A stretch of DNA of 64,000 nucleotides from Amanita rubescens (taxonomy: Eukaryota > Basidiomycota > Agaricomycetes > Agaricales > Amanitaceae): positions 215,440 to 279,439 of the forward strand of contig WION01000043.1 of NCBI GenBank assembly GCA_015039365.1, in the 5' to 3' direction. Positions 20,051 through 31,300 of this stretch are shown one piece after another; position 1 is the stretch's first letter; every line of letters starts with the position of its first letter. The position numbers were made by a program, and so were the translations under genes. The notes beneath the pieces were generated by a model. It did not search any database and was not told the DNA's origin. It saw only the letters and a program-made list of their open reading frames with translations.

Positions 20051-21728
20051 GCACAATCGAACCCTAACCGGTTGAAGCGGTCGAGGTTGCCGCTAATCTC
20101 CTCGCACATGCAAGGGAGGAAGACGAGCAGGTGAGGGAACGTGGATGACGACGATGGGAGTAGAGCTTCAGGACTCATTGCTCACTTCCTCAAACTCGCT
20201 CGTAGACATTGGGAGACTCCATCGCAACATCAAATTAGAACAGGGCAAGGCGAGCGTGCTCGATAAACTTGTTGAAATTGCCACCCCCGGACTCAAAGTC
20301 CGATCCTAAGCTCGACCTCAAGGCGGGCTTGGATCTTATCCCGGTGTCCACTGCACCTCCCTTTCTCAGGTGTGCTTGCCATGTGGTCCAGCTTTCTCAC
20401 AGTTAACAGTGGTTGGGAGAGATATATTGAAAGTGCTCGCTTATAAAAGGGACAGAAGAGGGCGTGAAGAGGTCGATTGACTCGCACAAAGGATGGCGAC
20501 GACGAACATTGTCATTGACCGTTTGTAACATCGTCAGTTGTATTATAATCTTGAATCTTATCTAAATCCGACGCCTTCGATAGCCGGTCGGAGCTGTGCT
20601 GCCCGTGACATGTGATGGGTGTGACAAAGGCCAGTCCCTTGGCTCAGCCTGGCGGCAGTAACTTCTTCTCTCCTCGCTCTCCCATCATGCTCCCCCATTC
20701 CCATCATGATTTCTATCCTCAAGACCACCGCGCAGAAAGCACAGGAGTTAGATGTTACGTCGCTCCCAACGGCTAGACTCTCGGGTCACCCTTTCTCGGC
20801 CGAACATGCGCGCATAGTCTATCTTTTCAGCCCTGTCTCGATGTTGGGTCTAGTTTCATGAGTTGAGTTTTTAGCAAGGTCACTATCCTCTTGTCAGCTC
20901 TTTTGTGATAGACTATATTTTTTCACGATATTCTCATCAATGATTCTGGATGTCATCTACTCTCACACCTAGTGGAAGTAAGCGTTCTGCTTGCGAATTG
21001 GATGGTAGGTCAAGTATAGCATAAACGCCGGTGTAGTGGTTTATCAATTTGAACTCAGCAGCTCTGGAGCCATTCGACTGACGCGTTGTCGACCGCCATG
21101 ATCCCCATTTCTAGGGGGTGAAGCGAGGAGTCAAAAAGAATCCTCCGAAGTTTTGTCGAACGCGCCATCAAAGCGGCTATCGCAGAGCTCCGTTTCGCCG
21201 TGATGAGGCAGTGGAGGATCAGGGTGCCGAAGGGATCGCTAGGAAGAGGGTCACACAAAGACCTTTAGTGACGGTAGAGACCCCGCCCAGTTTCGGAGAA
21301 ATTCCCATGGGATAAACACTTGCCTTGTACGGCCACGACGGTGAAGGTAGATAGCGTGTCTTATTTATGTCCACGCAAGACTCTGATCCTCCTGCGCATA
21401 CAGGTGACGTGTCTGCCTTGGACGCAGTAGTCCAATCGATCAATCATCGGAGCCAAGGAGAGGGCCAAAGAGATGGCCAAGTTCAAAGAGTGCCTTGCCA
21501 AAGAGGGGTCTGTCACGTAAACGTTACCATGAGTCGGCATCCCGACTCGCAGCGGTCGTATACCTCCTGTCGCTCTTATATTGTCCCTGACTTCCAATGA
21601 ATGAACCAGATATATCTATCGAAATTTGTCAATTAGAAGGACAGCATTTCTACTAAAGGGAATATAGTAGGAGAAATCCTGGAAATTTCATCAACCATAT
21701 TTCTGCAACCGTGCTTCGTTACCCCCCG
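20051..21728. other. Gene-poor region with weak repeat R2
   Basis: No convincing gene. A diverged copy of repeat R2 lies at about 20715-20805. A minus-strand frame at 20178-20051 and frames near 21055-21600 read as plausible but unrecognised peptides without neighbours or splice logic. GGCCAGTCCCTTGG at 20630 echoes the MULE-like arm. Confidence 0.4.
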
Positions 21729-22808
21729 TCAGTCAGATAGCTCCGAGTCCGAACCAGACTCATCCGTCGTTTGCGGCCTACAGCAATGCTTATGAAACAT
21801 GTGATGTGTAGTGATGAGCCCACACGCGTCACACTTGACAAACAAGCCGAGGAATTGCTCCTCGGTTAATCCAGGCTTTTCCTTGAGCTCCAGCCGCCAT
21901 AAATTCCACCAGTCGGTTCGGCGACGCAAATCCATCCCTTCAAACTCAGGAGCAGGGAAGGGCGGGTCCATTATATCTGCGGCTGCACGCTTTTCATCAT
22001 GACCGATCCATGTTTTAAAGGATATCCCCGACATACCGACTCGAGAATATGTCCGCCCTACGGCTATGCCCCTCTCCTCCCTTTCGGTGAAGACTTGTGG
22101 AGGGCAGGGTGCACCTTGCAATCCAGGCTCGTAGTAAGTGCCAGATTGGTATAGAACCGAAAACGTTAGAAGCTAACCTCTCAGGGGATAGGTTTTCAAA
22201 AAGACACCCTTCTTGGGGTATATCCTCTCTATTGGTACTGCGTGAGGAAGGCGTCAGTTCTCGCTACGCCAAAGGACTTGTGAAATGAAGACCAACCCAA
22301 ATAACCGCACTGGTGCTTTGCGCATTCGGCGACATACTCTCCTTTGTATGGACCATCTATAGCTAAGTACATGGCTGCTTCCTTATATGGTGCTTTTTTG
22401 CTGAACCGTTCCAACAGGGGGCATAGGCATCCTGGCCCAAGGTACTCGTGAGTTTGACGATATTGGCGCAATCCATCTGGCGGTACACGGGCACCGTCCT
22501 TGATTGGCCTATGGAGACAATGCAAGTTCAAAATCGTAGTAATCGTGGAAGTCATGGTTACTTGCCAATAATGTGTGACTAAGTCCTGTTTGGCTGGATC
22601 GTAGGACAAGACGCGGTGAGTCGACTCATTGACAGCATATAGCAACTTTTGTCTGTAGGTTGGGATTGTTGAGAATGGTAACGGTCTGGGATTTCTGGAC
22701 ATGTTGGGATAGACCGAGCGGGTCAGTGTCCAATTTCAGCACTAAGGGATGCCAATGTTGATGTCTCTGGGCTAGGAATAGGCTCTTATATTTCGGTCGC
22801 CCAGTCAT
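21729..22808 (-). pseudogene. Cysteine-rich orphan, copy 1 of a tandem pair (frameshifted)
   Basis: Paralogue of 23141-24167, about 1.36 kb away in the same orientation. The first part carries SYDPAKQDLVTHYWQ and a GRF-like cysteine pattern: C-x-C in GPGCLCPLLERF, then GPYKGEYVAECAKHQCGYLG. The last exon ends in FVKCDACGLITTHHMFHKHC, a second likely zinc site. Where copy 2 reads YHSVPLERIYPRR, copy 1 lacks one base after DAFLTQ and hits a stop, while the next frame still reads VPIERIYPKKG, so a single-base deletion breaks it. Introns near 22561-22509 and 22062-22008 are placed only roughly. The N-terminus is uncertain (ATG 22808 or 22702). It could be a recent pseudogene or a sequence error. 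The family is unknown to me. Confidence 0.6.
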
Positions 22809-23140
22809 AATGAGTCACCTTGGCGTCCCTGAACAATCTGTCTCCCACGCAATTTGCCATTGAATGCACATACCAAGGGAACAACTCATACGCTCAATGA
22901 ATATAAAATAAAGCACCAATTCAATCGTTGTTAATTGCAGGTGACCTTTTGGCGTGGAATGCCGCCAATCTACGTCGATCAGGCTTTGGAAATCTCTGCG
23001 CGCATAAATAGTATACGATCGATTATTGAGGGATGTACTCTAGAGGGTCGGGAATAATGGTAAGATCGGTAAAGTGTGAATAAATGTGGAAAATCATGAA
23101 GTTCAAAGGAATACCCAATATCCAGCTGGTTAGTTTCAAG

Positions 23141-24167
23141 TTATGGCTCACAACTATGCTCGTAGAACAACCGATGCATGACGATGAGCTTGCATACGTC
23201 ACACTGGACGAACAAGCCCAGGAATTCCTCTTCGGCTAGTCCAGGCCTATGAAAACTGCCAACCTTTTCGAATCTCCGCCAGTCAGTCAGCGTCCGACGC
23301 CTCTTCAATGCAGGGAATGGTGGGTCGAGCAGACCTATTCCGCAGTCTTCATAACTGATACACACTAATAGGATTATCATCACATACCGGCTTCCGTCAG
23401 CGGCCTCGTTGTGGTTAGCTCTACCTCCTGGGCGAAGACTTCCATGAGGCAGGGCCCCTCAACATCAGCTCTCACCTCGTTCTTGGCAAAGACTTCCGGA
23501 GGGTATGGCGTACTGACATCTTGCAACCCAGGTTCGTAAATCAACCTAGAATCGAAAGCCTGGATACTGACCTCGCAGGGGATATGCCTTCTCCGGGACG
23601 CTTCGCCTAGGATATATGCGCTCTAACGGTACTGAGTGATACGCCAGAGCATTAGTACTCGCTTCATCGAGGCGGGAAAATGGAGACAAACCCAAGTAGC
23701 CGCAACGGTCATCTGCGCATTCGGCGACGTATTCCCCTGGGTACAGACTATTTACTGCCAGGTATATCGCTGCCTCCTTATGCGCTGTGAGCGGTTCTAG
23801 CAGCGGACATAGGCATCCTGGCCCAATGTATTGGTGGGTTTCACGATATAGACACAATTCGTCCGGGGGCACTCGCTTTCCGTCCGGAAGGACGGGCCTA
23901 TCAAATCAATGCAAGGTCAGTAACACATCGTAGTTTATCGCGGTGGAAGTTATGACTACGTGCCAGTCATGTACAACTAAGCCCTGTTTGGCAGGGTCAT
24001 AGGACGTTACGCAGCGGTTCAACTTGATCACATGCAGCAAATTCTGGCAATAGGTTGATAATGACAGCGGTACGGGAATGCTGGGCATCATCATGGTAAG
24101 CTTGAGCGCTAAGCGATGAATCTGATTTATCTGGGTGGGATTTCCGTCGCCTCAGTCATAATGAGTC
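23141..24167 (-). CDS. Cysteine-rich orphan, copy 2 of a tandem pair
   Basis: Intact-looking paralogue of the gene at 21729-22808. It keeps TSYDPAKQGLVVHDWH, then after an intron DELCLYRETHQYIGPGCLCP, YPGEYVAECADDRCGYLG and VPLERIYPRRSVPEKAYPLR. Further short introns follow (about 23573-23522, and a GTATGT donor near 23388), and the last exon has GLLDPPFPAL and FVQCDVCKLIVMHRLFYEHSC. The cysteine spacing suggests two zinc sites, the first GRF-like; this is inference. The precise start is unresolved: both copies share an ATGACTG(A)GGCGAC block, but copy 2 has stops just after it, so ATG 24094 is the safer start. It faces the DUF6698-type gene across a short divergent promoter. Confidence 0.6.
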
Positions 24168-24259
24168 ACTCCTGCCAGCGTCCCTGAACGTGACTCACAT
24201 AGTACCAGGGGAGATACAAAAGCAAAGCCTCCCTCAAGAACCACTCGTTCTCGCCCCTC

Positions 24260-25676
24260 CAATGTCTGGGGCCGAAAACGATCCTTCTCCGGTCAACGCT
24301 CTAAAGCTTGGAAGCAGGAAAAAGCCGTGAGACTATCCAACTACTTCTCCGCTAGACATGGCATTCACAGTAGCCCAGTCGCGCAGGCGATCCTTTTGTT
24401 CACCATGGGCGACACTTTGGCAGAACAGTACATGCGATGTGTAACGCCCAAGCACTTATTGCAAATTGCCTCCTTCTTTTCAGCGAAGACGGGGAAGTTG
24501 CCCTAGAAGCGCTCACATCGCAGTCCGTGTTCAGCCTCTTTCTTGTATCCTGACATTTGACATACATTTCCTTCTGTATTAGGCAACGAAAGGAGTTAAA
24601 TGTGTTTCAGAAACTGTTGGAAATGGTGCCCCATCTACAGGAGCGTCTTATGGAAAGCTCGGAACTTGAAGAATACATGACGGTGGCAGATTCGGTACGC
24701 CTAGAGCTTTGAAAGCTCTCAAATTTATGCTTATCGTTTACCGTTAGATTCAAAAAGGCATATCAAGCGCAAGATCGGATGACACCAAGAGTCTCAAGGG
24801 GGTCGTGCTGGAATGGATAACTCCCCGAGACAAGCCTTTGAATCCACCGCTTTCTCGGAGCGTCAAGACAAACCGTGGCTTCAACCATCCCGTCACCGGA
24901 GCTCTCCTCTGTCCAGCTGGCCTAGATTGGGATGATCCTGAGTGACTCACTTTCTCCCCTTACACGTTGGTCGCGCTAATCCGCTATCACAGAACTCGCA
25001 CGAAGCTTACCAGCGGTCAACTAGCTGTGAAGGGAGATCAATGGCCGTTGATATTATATGCGAAGCAGGAGTTCGACCCTGAAGATCCATGGGATGGGCT
25101 CTTCAGAAGTGAGCTTCTTGTCTGGGTTCGTACTCGTTTGTTTTCTTTTTGGATTATTCACTACTGGGCGTGCAGGCCTTCAAGCATATCTTCACTTCGC
25201 CCAGCTCTGTGGAGAAAGAGAACAAAGCGACGAGATCCGGCAACGCTCGTATCCACGGCATGACTCGGGTCACAGCGGCTTCCTTAGCCTACGTTGCTAC
25301 ACAGGCGAGTCCAAGTCTGACTGTCCTTGTAGCTTCAATCGCTGAACATCCAAGCAGCTTCGTTTTGCCTTGTCATCTACATCCGTCTTCAGCCGGTCTG
25401 ACACTTCAACCGACTCGGAAAGATTCTACGAGAGCCTATGGGACTTTTTGAACGATCCCGATGAGAAGAATGAGGTTACTGATTTGCTGAGCTGGTGGGA
25501 TTGGTATGTCTTTCGTCAATACATCCAGTGCCAAGTCTTCTATCTCATCTTTTTGTAGCCAGGTATTCCCCAGCTATGTGAATCGTGAAGGTGGAATAAC
25601 GAAGCAAAGTGCACTAGCGAAGCTGAAGGAGAAGAGGGCAAAGTTGAAGCAATTGCAGAACGGGCGAACGTCGTGA
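24260..25676 (+). CDS. DUF6698-type basidiomycete protein
   Basis: The exons I trust are 24593-24694, 24748-24941, 24993-25125, 25176-25304, 25358-25503 and 25559-25676; all join in phase. Family blocks are ARSDDTKSLKGVVLEWITP, TGALLCPAGLDWDDPE, DQWPLILYAKQEFDPEDPW, AFKHIFTSPSSVEKE and ATRSGNARIHGMTRVTAASL. The intron at 25305-25357 has a GC donor (GCGAGT...GCAG), a rare type. Upstream, 24330-24540 reads SNYFSARHGIHSSPVAQAIL, MGDTLAEQYM and VALEALTSQSVFSLFL, but the last needs a frame change, so either a small intron or an indel is present and the start is not fixed. Function is unknown; these genes are amplified in mushroom genomes and often lie near transposons. Confidence 0.75.
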
Positions 25677-25970
25677 TACCCTAGTAAGCTAATTTATGCC
25701 AAGAGAGAACTCGAGAACCCCCAGCCTCTTGTTCTGTAAATATTCAGGAGATGCACGATAGCCTGAATGGTCACATTGCGCTGCATCAAACCATACTAGC
25801 TCAATCTTGTTCCATCCACCGTCCGTTTTTTTCTTTTACCAGAATCTCCCTCCACCCAGCAATACTGAGTGCTACTGTACTGTCTAATATAATGACTCTT
25901 TTGCGATTTGTGCTGCGTACAGGTTGCGAGCATCATCCTGGTCCCCGCAAGTATGCAGTATCAGAGATAG
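25677..25970. other. 3' flank of the DUF6698-type gene
   Basis: Transcript tail and spacer before the minisatellite. No gene or structured element seen. Confidence 0.5.
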
Positions 25971-26170
25971 CATAAAGAGAGTGTAAAGAGAGTGTAAAGA
26001 GAGCATAAAGAGAGCATAAAGAGAGCATAAAGAGAGCATAAAGAGAGCATAAAGAGAGCATAAAGAGAGCATAAAGAGAGCATAAAGAGAGCATAAAGAG
26101 AGCGTAAAGAGAGCGTAAAGAGAGCGTAAAGAGAGCATAAAGAGAGCATAAAGAGAGCGTAAAGAGAGCA
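25971..26170 (-). repeat. 11-bp minisatellite, opposite-strand sister of 3594-3756
   Basis: About 18 copies of an 11-bp unit, read on the minus strand as CTCTCTTTATG with ACA and ACG variants at the ends. These are the same three variants found at 3594-3756 on the plus strand. Confidence 0.95.
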
Positions 26171-26533
26171 CAACAGAGCGCAATCCAGACTTTGCACGTG
26201 TCGCACTTATTATCTGACTCACTATACCATGTACTCTCTGTTCATTTCCTCGTCTTCGTCATCCCCACGATCCATGGCGCAGAAGAATCCAGGGGCAGAC
26301 TTTACGTCGCCCCTCAAGGGGTAGACTCTCGCGTCGCTCTTTCACGACCGTGACTCAAACTATGCCAGTACGTCATGTATGCATCAATTTTCTGCTTATT
26401 TCTATCAGACTGACTACGCTACTCGCAACTGGGCCTAGCCCATCTGCACTCAATTTGTTCGGTAAGTTTATTACTCCCATCTCGTATATAAACTAACGTA
26501 TCGGAATACTTGTTGCGTTACTCGATACGAACA
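26171..26533. other. Spacer with weak repeat R2
   Basis: Contains at 26262-26352 a diverged relative of 20715-20805 (shared GCGCAGAA, TTACGTCGC, TAGACTCTCG). No gene seen. Confidence 0.4.
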
Positions 26534-26835
26534 AGATCAGAGCAGGGTGGTCAAGAAACGTAGCTCATAGGTACGCGAGCCTTGGCGTGTACTTCTCTAT
26601 ATTCCAACCAATGACATGCAGACAGAAGGCAAACACGATGGTCAATAATAGATCATAGGTATGCGAGCCTTGGCGTATACTTCTCCATATCCTGGCCAAC
26701 GACATGCAAACAGAAGACACGTAATGATTGTTATTGATAATCATGAATGGATCTGAAGATGAGAGCAGGGTGGCCAATAAACGTAGATAATAGGTAATAC
26801 TTCTCTATATTCTGACGCCGGTAGAAGGCATGTAA
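26534..26835. repeat. ~85-110-bp tandem repeat, three diverged copies
   Basis: GAGCAGGGTGG(T/C)CAA(G/T)AAACGTAG...CATAGGTA(C/T)GCGAGCC...TACTTCTC(T/C)ATAT is repeated at about 26537, 26640 and 26763. A further echo (GATCTGAAGATG...GGTCAATAAA) lies at about 27003. Confidence 0.8.
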
Positions 26836-27940
26836 TAACTAGCATGTACACAGCAGCGACGAAGATATATATGGATGCGCGGGGATCGAAAGAATCATCA
26901 AGTGGAACCGAATTGACACGAGATCGGATAGGTGGCGTAGGAGAACTGCATCTTGGCTGCCGTGCTCTAGCTAGGTTACTGATCATAGACGTCGACAGGA
27001 AAGGATCTGAAGATGCGGACGGGTTGGTCAATAAATGTGGATCGCAGGATCAGCATGCCGAAAAACGTCGTAAGTACTTTACTGCGGCCTTTGGTATTGA
27101 CGTCTTGATGCAAACGAATCCGCAGCGAGATTGCATGATGGCAGCACTGAAGTAGGACTAATATCACAAGGGATGAACCCGGTAAGTGGAAATGCTCAAA
27201 GAACAATCATCAATGTGTTCATATGGGTTCACATGTCCGTAATGAATCTATGCCCAACATAGAGACGAACAAGCAAAAGAATCAGCGGGTTCCATTCAAT
27301 AAATCAATAAAACCATTGTGTGTACGTTGTGGGGGTTGGCTTTCAGCACGAGATGTGACGTGCCTTATTCGAACCAATTTCAGATGACTTCCTCTTCAGA
27401 TACACCCATTCGTTTCGGAGTGTACTTGACAAACAACTAAGCAAACGAGGGTAGTGTGCGCTGTCATTTACCGTAGGTGAAGTTAATCCGAATAAATATC
27501 AAAGATATAAATGCTCATACCTAGAATGTAATCGCGGGAGGTATTATGCTTTGAGATGCCTTACTCCTTCTGGCCGGGCCTTTATGCCTCATAGTTGCAA
27601 TCAGACGGACGTAGAAGAAAACCCCATAAAGAATGTGATCCAACGTGTTAGTGGGGAGCGGTTGAGGCGGCGATGATTGTGCATATACATAGAAAAGCAA
27701 CTAACTTCAGTGGCGAATATCGCGGCGAGTTTAGAAGGCGTGGAGAACGGCTCGTGGATTTCCACGTGCTGCGGAAGGATACACGGTTTATAAGGTGGTT
27801 ACCAGTTGCATTGCCATGTGTATAAAGTGAGGTCTCGTTGCGCGTGAAAGAACAAGCTGGCTGTTTGACAAGAACTCCGTTCACAGTGAGGTGTGGTTTG
27901 AAGCGGCATACTTGCGGCACTCACTCTGACGTCAGGGGCA
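26836..27940. other. Gene-poor region
   Basis: Frames on both strands (for example plus 26844-27155, minus 27920-27648) look protein-like but match nothing I know and lack splice support. The minus-strand 27920-27648 frame ends in a hydrophobic run (LVAFLCICTIIAAS), which would fit a tail anchor if it is real. Confidence 0.3.
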
Positions 27941-28920
27941 AACGTGATCCGTTGGCAAGACGGATCAAATTGGTGGCGACGAGGATTGATCTGAAGACAA
28001 CGTTATCGTAAGTCGTCGTTGTGTCCAGAGCATTTGGAGGGCAATGAACAGTGGATTAGTGATTAGCGGGACGACACGAAGAGAAGATTCTACATTATCT
28101 TCGACATACAAAGGCAATACAAGTGATTGATATATATTTGCATTTTGCTATCAGTGATGGTTCGTTGCGTTGCCTTTGTTAGAAATATCCTAAATGCCCC
28201 CAAAATATAGTTGCCCAAAGCTCCCATATGATCTCTCACTCTCCGGTGCGTACGTTCCTCCAAAGGCCCAAAATATAGGTTACCAAGATCTCCAGTGCTC
28301 CCACCCGTTGCGTTCGTTCGTGCCTCTCACAGGATGCCGAAAAACATGAATTCATTATCTCCAGCCTATTCTTGTGCAGAGGACTCAACGATAGCAGCCC
28401 CCATAGTTGCTTGCGAGTCGCGGTAGACTTGAGGGAAAACATGATCCGTTGGATCAATTTGGTGGCAACGGCATTTCGTAAGTCGTCGTTGTATGTCAAG
28501 AACATTTGACGTCGAATGAATAGTGAATTATACAAAAATGGTATTGGTGTACGATACGAGTAGTTTCCCGCGGGGAAACAGAAATCTAGATTTGCTTTGA
28601 CATTTGCAAGCGATACAAGCGATGCATACACATGTACATATTGCCTATTGAAGGTTCGTTACGTTTTCTTTGTCGTGAATGTCCTTAATGCAGCTGCCCC
28701 AAAATTCCACGAGCACCGCATTACATCTTCCACGCGTACGTCCCTCTAAATGCCCAAAATATATATGATCAAGATCTCCAGTGCTCCCCGCCATTCCTTC
28801 GTTGTTGCCTCTCACAAGATCCCAAAAAACCTGAAATTCGCCATGTCCAGCGGTATCCACGGCACGGCTATCCATCCTCCTGCTTTCCTTCTCAGATTCG
28901 AAATATGTGTAGCGAGAATT
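27941..28920. repeat. ~494-bp tandem duplication, two diverged units
   Basis: GATCCGTTGG...GTGGC(G/A)AC and CGTAAGTCGTCGTTGT at about 27945-28020 recur about 494 bp later at about 28440-28500. The tail blocks GGTTCGTT(G/A)CGTT, AAATGCCC(A)AAAATATA and ATCTCCAGTGCTCCC also recur. The units are roughly 65-75 per cent alike by eye and non-coding. Confidence 0.75.
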
Positions 28921-29984
28921 CATCATGAAATTCTCTCATCGTGAATTACGCCGTCCTGGATACCACGGACAATCCAGTGGTTTTCCTCGTCCGATCCCGA
29001 GGTGTGTAGTGTGCCCCTCCTCGATGCATTAGCCACTGACCGACCGGTGCATTAATCCAAGCTCACCTGATCAACCAATCGATATTCATTCCGTTTCCAC
29101 CGAATGCTTCAGCTATGCGGTCCGCAAGCTGTATCTCCGCAGCACGAATACCAGAGATTACGTACCGTCTTTGTTGACCTGATAGCGCCGGGGTATCAAT
29201 GAAAAGGCGACGTGTGGCCATAGCGGTGTTGAATAAGTGTGTGTGTGGAGGACGATAATGCCAGGGGGTTGGAGGACCAGAGGGGAAACGAAGCAAGGAA
29301 TCTGGGAATTAGATGCGCCCTCCTGGCGCATCAACGCTGCTTCGCGGAGCTGTTGGCATGGGAAATAGAAGATGTTGAATAATGCGCTTGGTGCCATTCT
29401 CGGCCTGCCATGGTTGACGATTTCGTTGGGCATTATATTGCCGGCAAACGACCATAACCACTACATCCTTACCAAAAAGAAATGACGCGACACGTTGTAT
29501 GTGACCGATCGCGTATGTTATTTCTATTTTTAACTTTAACTACAAATAGCTCATAGACCTGTTTCTCTCAGATGTCCCGCTCTCTCTATACCAAACATTC
29601 CTTTGCCACTTCCAGCGAGGCCACGTATCTCCGATCACCTTCACTTGCCGCGAAGTTCTTTTCGAGGTCGTTCTCACCGCCCTCGTCTCCTGCTCCTTCA
29701 CATCAGTCGGATACCGAAATCAGGGGGAGTTCATATGACGGCGCATGTTCGACGAGTGAAATGAGAGGTTGCGAATGAGGCGGTGAAGGTGGTGACTCTG
29801 CGTGAGTTGCACGAGAGACGATTCTCGATTTTATCCAAGCTGGATTTTTTCCTGGCGTGAAATTCGATGGAACTTGGGGAGGATTTCGAGTGCGAGGATC
29901 CTGGGCAAGTCGACTCGGCTAGCGTTAGAGACTGCGGTTGTGCTACGGAGTTTGCTGAAGAAACCCATTCGGATCTCGGGACTT
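28921..29984. other. Unassigned spacer
   Basis: A minus-strand frame with MATRRLFIDTPALSGQQRRY (about 29222-29160) is followed by a GTGAGC donor at about 29066, so a small spliced gene is possible, but I recognise no family. Plus 29572-29778 reads as a Ser-rich peptide. Nothing else is supported. Confidence 0.3.
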
Positions 29985-30300
29985 GCTCGTATTGGAACGC
30001 CTGACGGAAGTACTATGTCTTTCATGGAAGATTAGAGCCGGTGGACCACAATTTACCTGCTGCCTTCAAAGAGCGAAGTCTTCGCCATCCACCGCTCGTT
30101 TTCAGCTTGGATTGCCACACAGTTCGATGTGCCTACATGCGGATAGGGGCAGTCAATATGTCAATGAGAAGTTTACCTTATACTTGGATGAAGACGATAC
30201 TGAATATGAATTTACCGTGCATGGTACGCTGGAGCAGAATGGTGTTGCGGAAAGGTTGAATAGGACGTTGATCGAGAGGGTGAGTGTTCGATAACACTGA
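29985..30300 (+). pseudogene. Ty1/copia integrase relic
   Basis: Plus-strand text SFMED*SRWTTIYLLPSKSE and FSAWIATQF, then after a frame change LHADRGSQYVNEKFTLYLDE and EQNGVAERLNRTLIERV, is the copia integrase core. It keeps the second catalytic Asp (in ADRGSQYV) and the Glu (in EQNGVAERLNRTL). Stops and a frame change show it is dead. No LTR, protease or reverse transcriptase is recognisable nearby. Confidence 0.85.
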
Positions 30301-31161
30301 ATTAAATAGGCAGCTAACAGTGTCACAGGGAAACCGTATGAAGCCTCTATCGTCTGGGGACTTCAAGACTAGCCGGTCGAGTTCCCAATTCGGCTGGTCG
30401 AAGGAATTGACCTACGAAAGGGAGGCAGACAAGAGAGCAGGCGGCGTGAGGGCCACTGAGGGAGTAGGTGAGTGCAATTTCAGTCATACTATATCCAGGT
30501 CAGCTAGTGGAGTCAAGAGGTTGTTCAACCTCAATCAGAGCTGGTATGTCTACCAGCCTCGACAACTTCAACATGCTGTACGGAGCAACGTTCCCGGAAC
30601 CCGCCATAAAACGAGAAAAACGGTAGGACTAACTTGATGACTGGGATAGATGCAACAATGTTGACCGAGCGCCGATCAATACAGATAGGACAATCCTCAG
30701 TTCGGTGTGACTAAAGAAATTCTAGTCCTCGCTCAGCACTTCATTTGACCGCAAACGGAAATGTGGGTACAGTTCTATTTACTTTCACGTAGAAACTTGT
30801 CCGCTCGCAGGCTGTCGCATTCAATGAAGGCGAATGCGGTTGCATTTACTGTATTAGCCGTGTGAACTGACCACCACTTACTAGGACCCAACTTCGGAAT
30901 GCCATTCCATGCTGAAACGTGAGTAGTATTCAGCTCAGGTTGAGTGGCATTCTTACTATAGCTGTAGATCTTGAACGCCTGTGTCTGGTGAGGGGTGGAG
31001 AATATGGATCATGGGAACGGTTGCACTGTGCGTGCAACTGCTACTCCTCCTTCCTCGCCGTCGTGCTAATAGAACCTTAGCTTGCATTCAATCTGCTTTA
31101 CTATTATACAAACGATACCAACACCATCGAGAATGAGTTAGATGACAGCTATGACACCAAT
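30301..31161. other. Region downstream of the copia relic
   Basis: The plus frame to about 30637 continues from the integrase relic but matches nothing known. No other gene seen. Confidence 0.4.
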
Positions 31162-31300
31162 GAAGAAGACAACAGTTCTACTAAATGACTTGGCTACGCT
31201 CCCTGCACCCTCAGTCAACCGCCCCGAACTGAAGAAGACAACGGTTCTACTAAACAACTTGGCTACTCTCCCCGCACCCTCATCAACCGCTCAGCACCGG
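31162..31300 (+). repeat. 69-bp tandem repeat, two copies
   Basis: GAAGAAGACAAC(A/G)GTTCTACT starts at 31162 and again at 31231. The unit is open in one frame (KKTTVLLN.LATLPAPS). The repeat period is 23 codons. Confidence 0.85.

Noticed and set aside
20293..20487. Short minus-strand frame MRVNRPLHALF...
   Set aside because: No family resemblance, no splice context and ordinary chance length.
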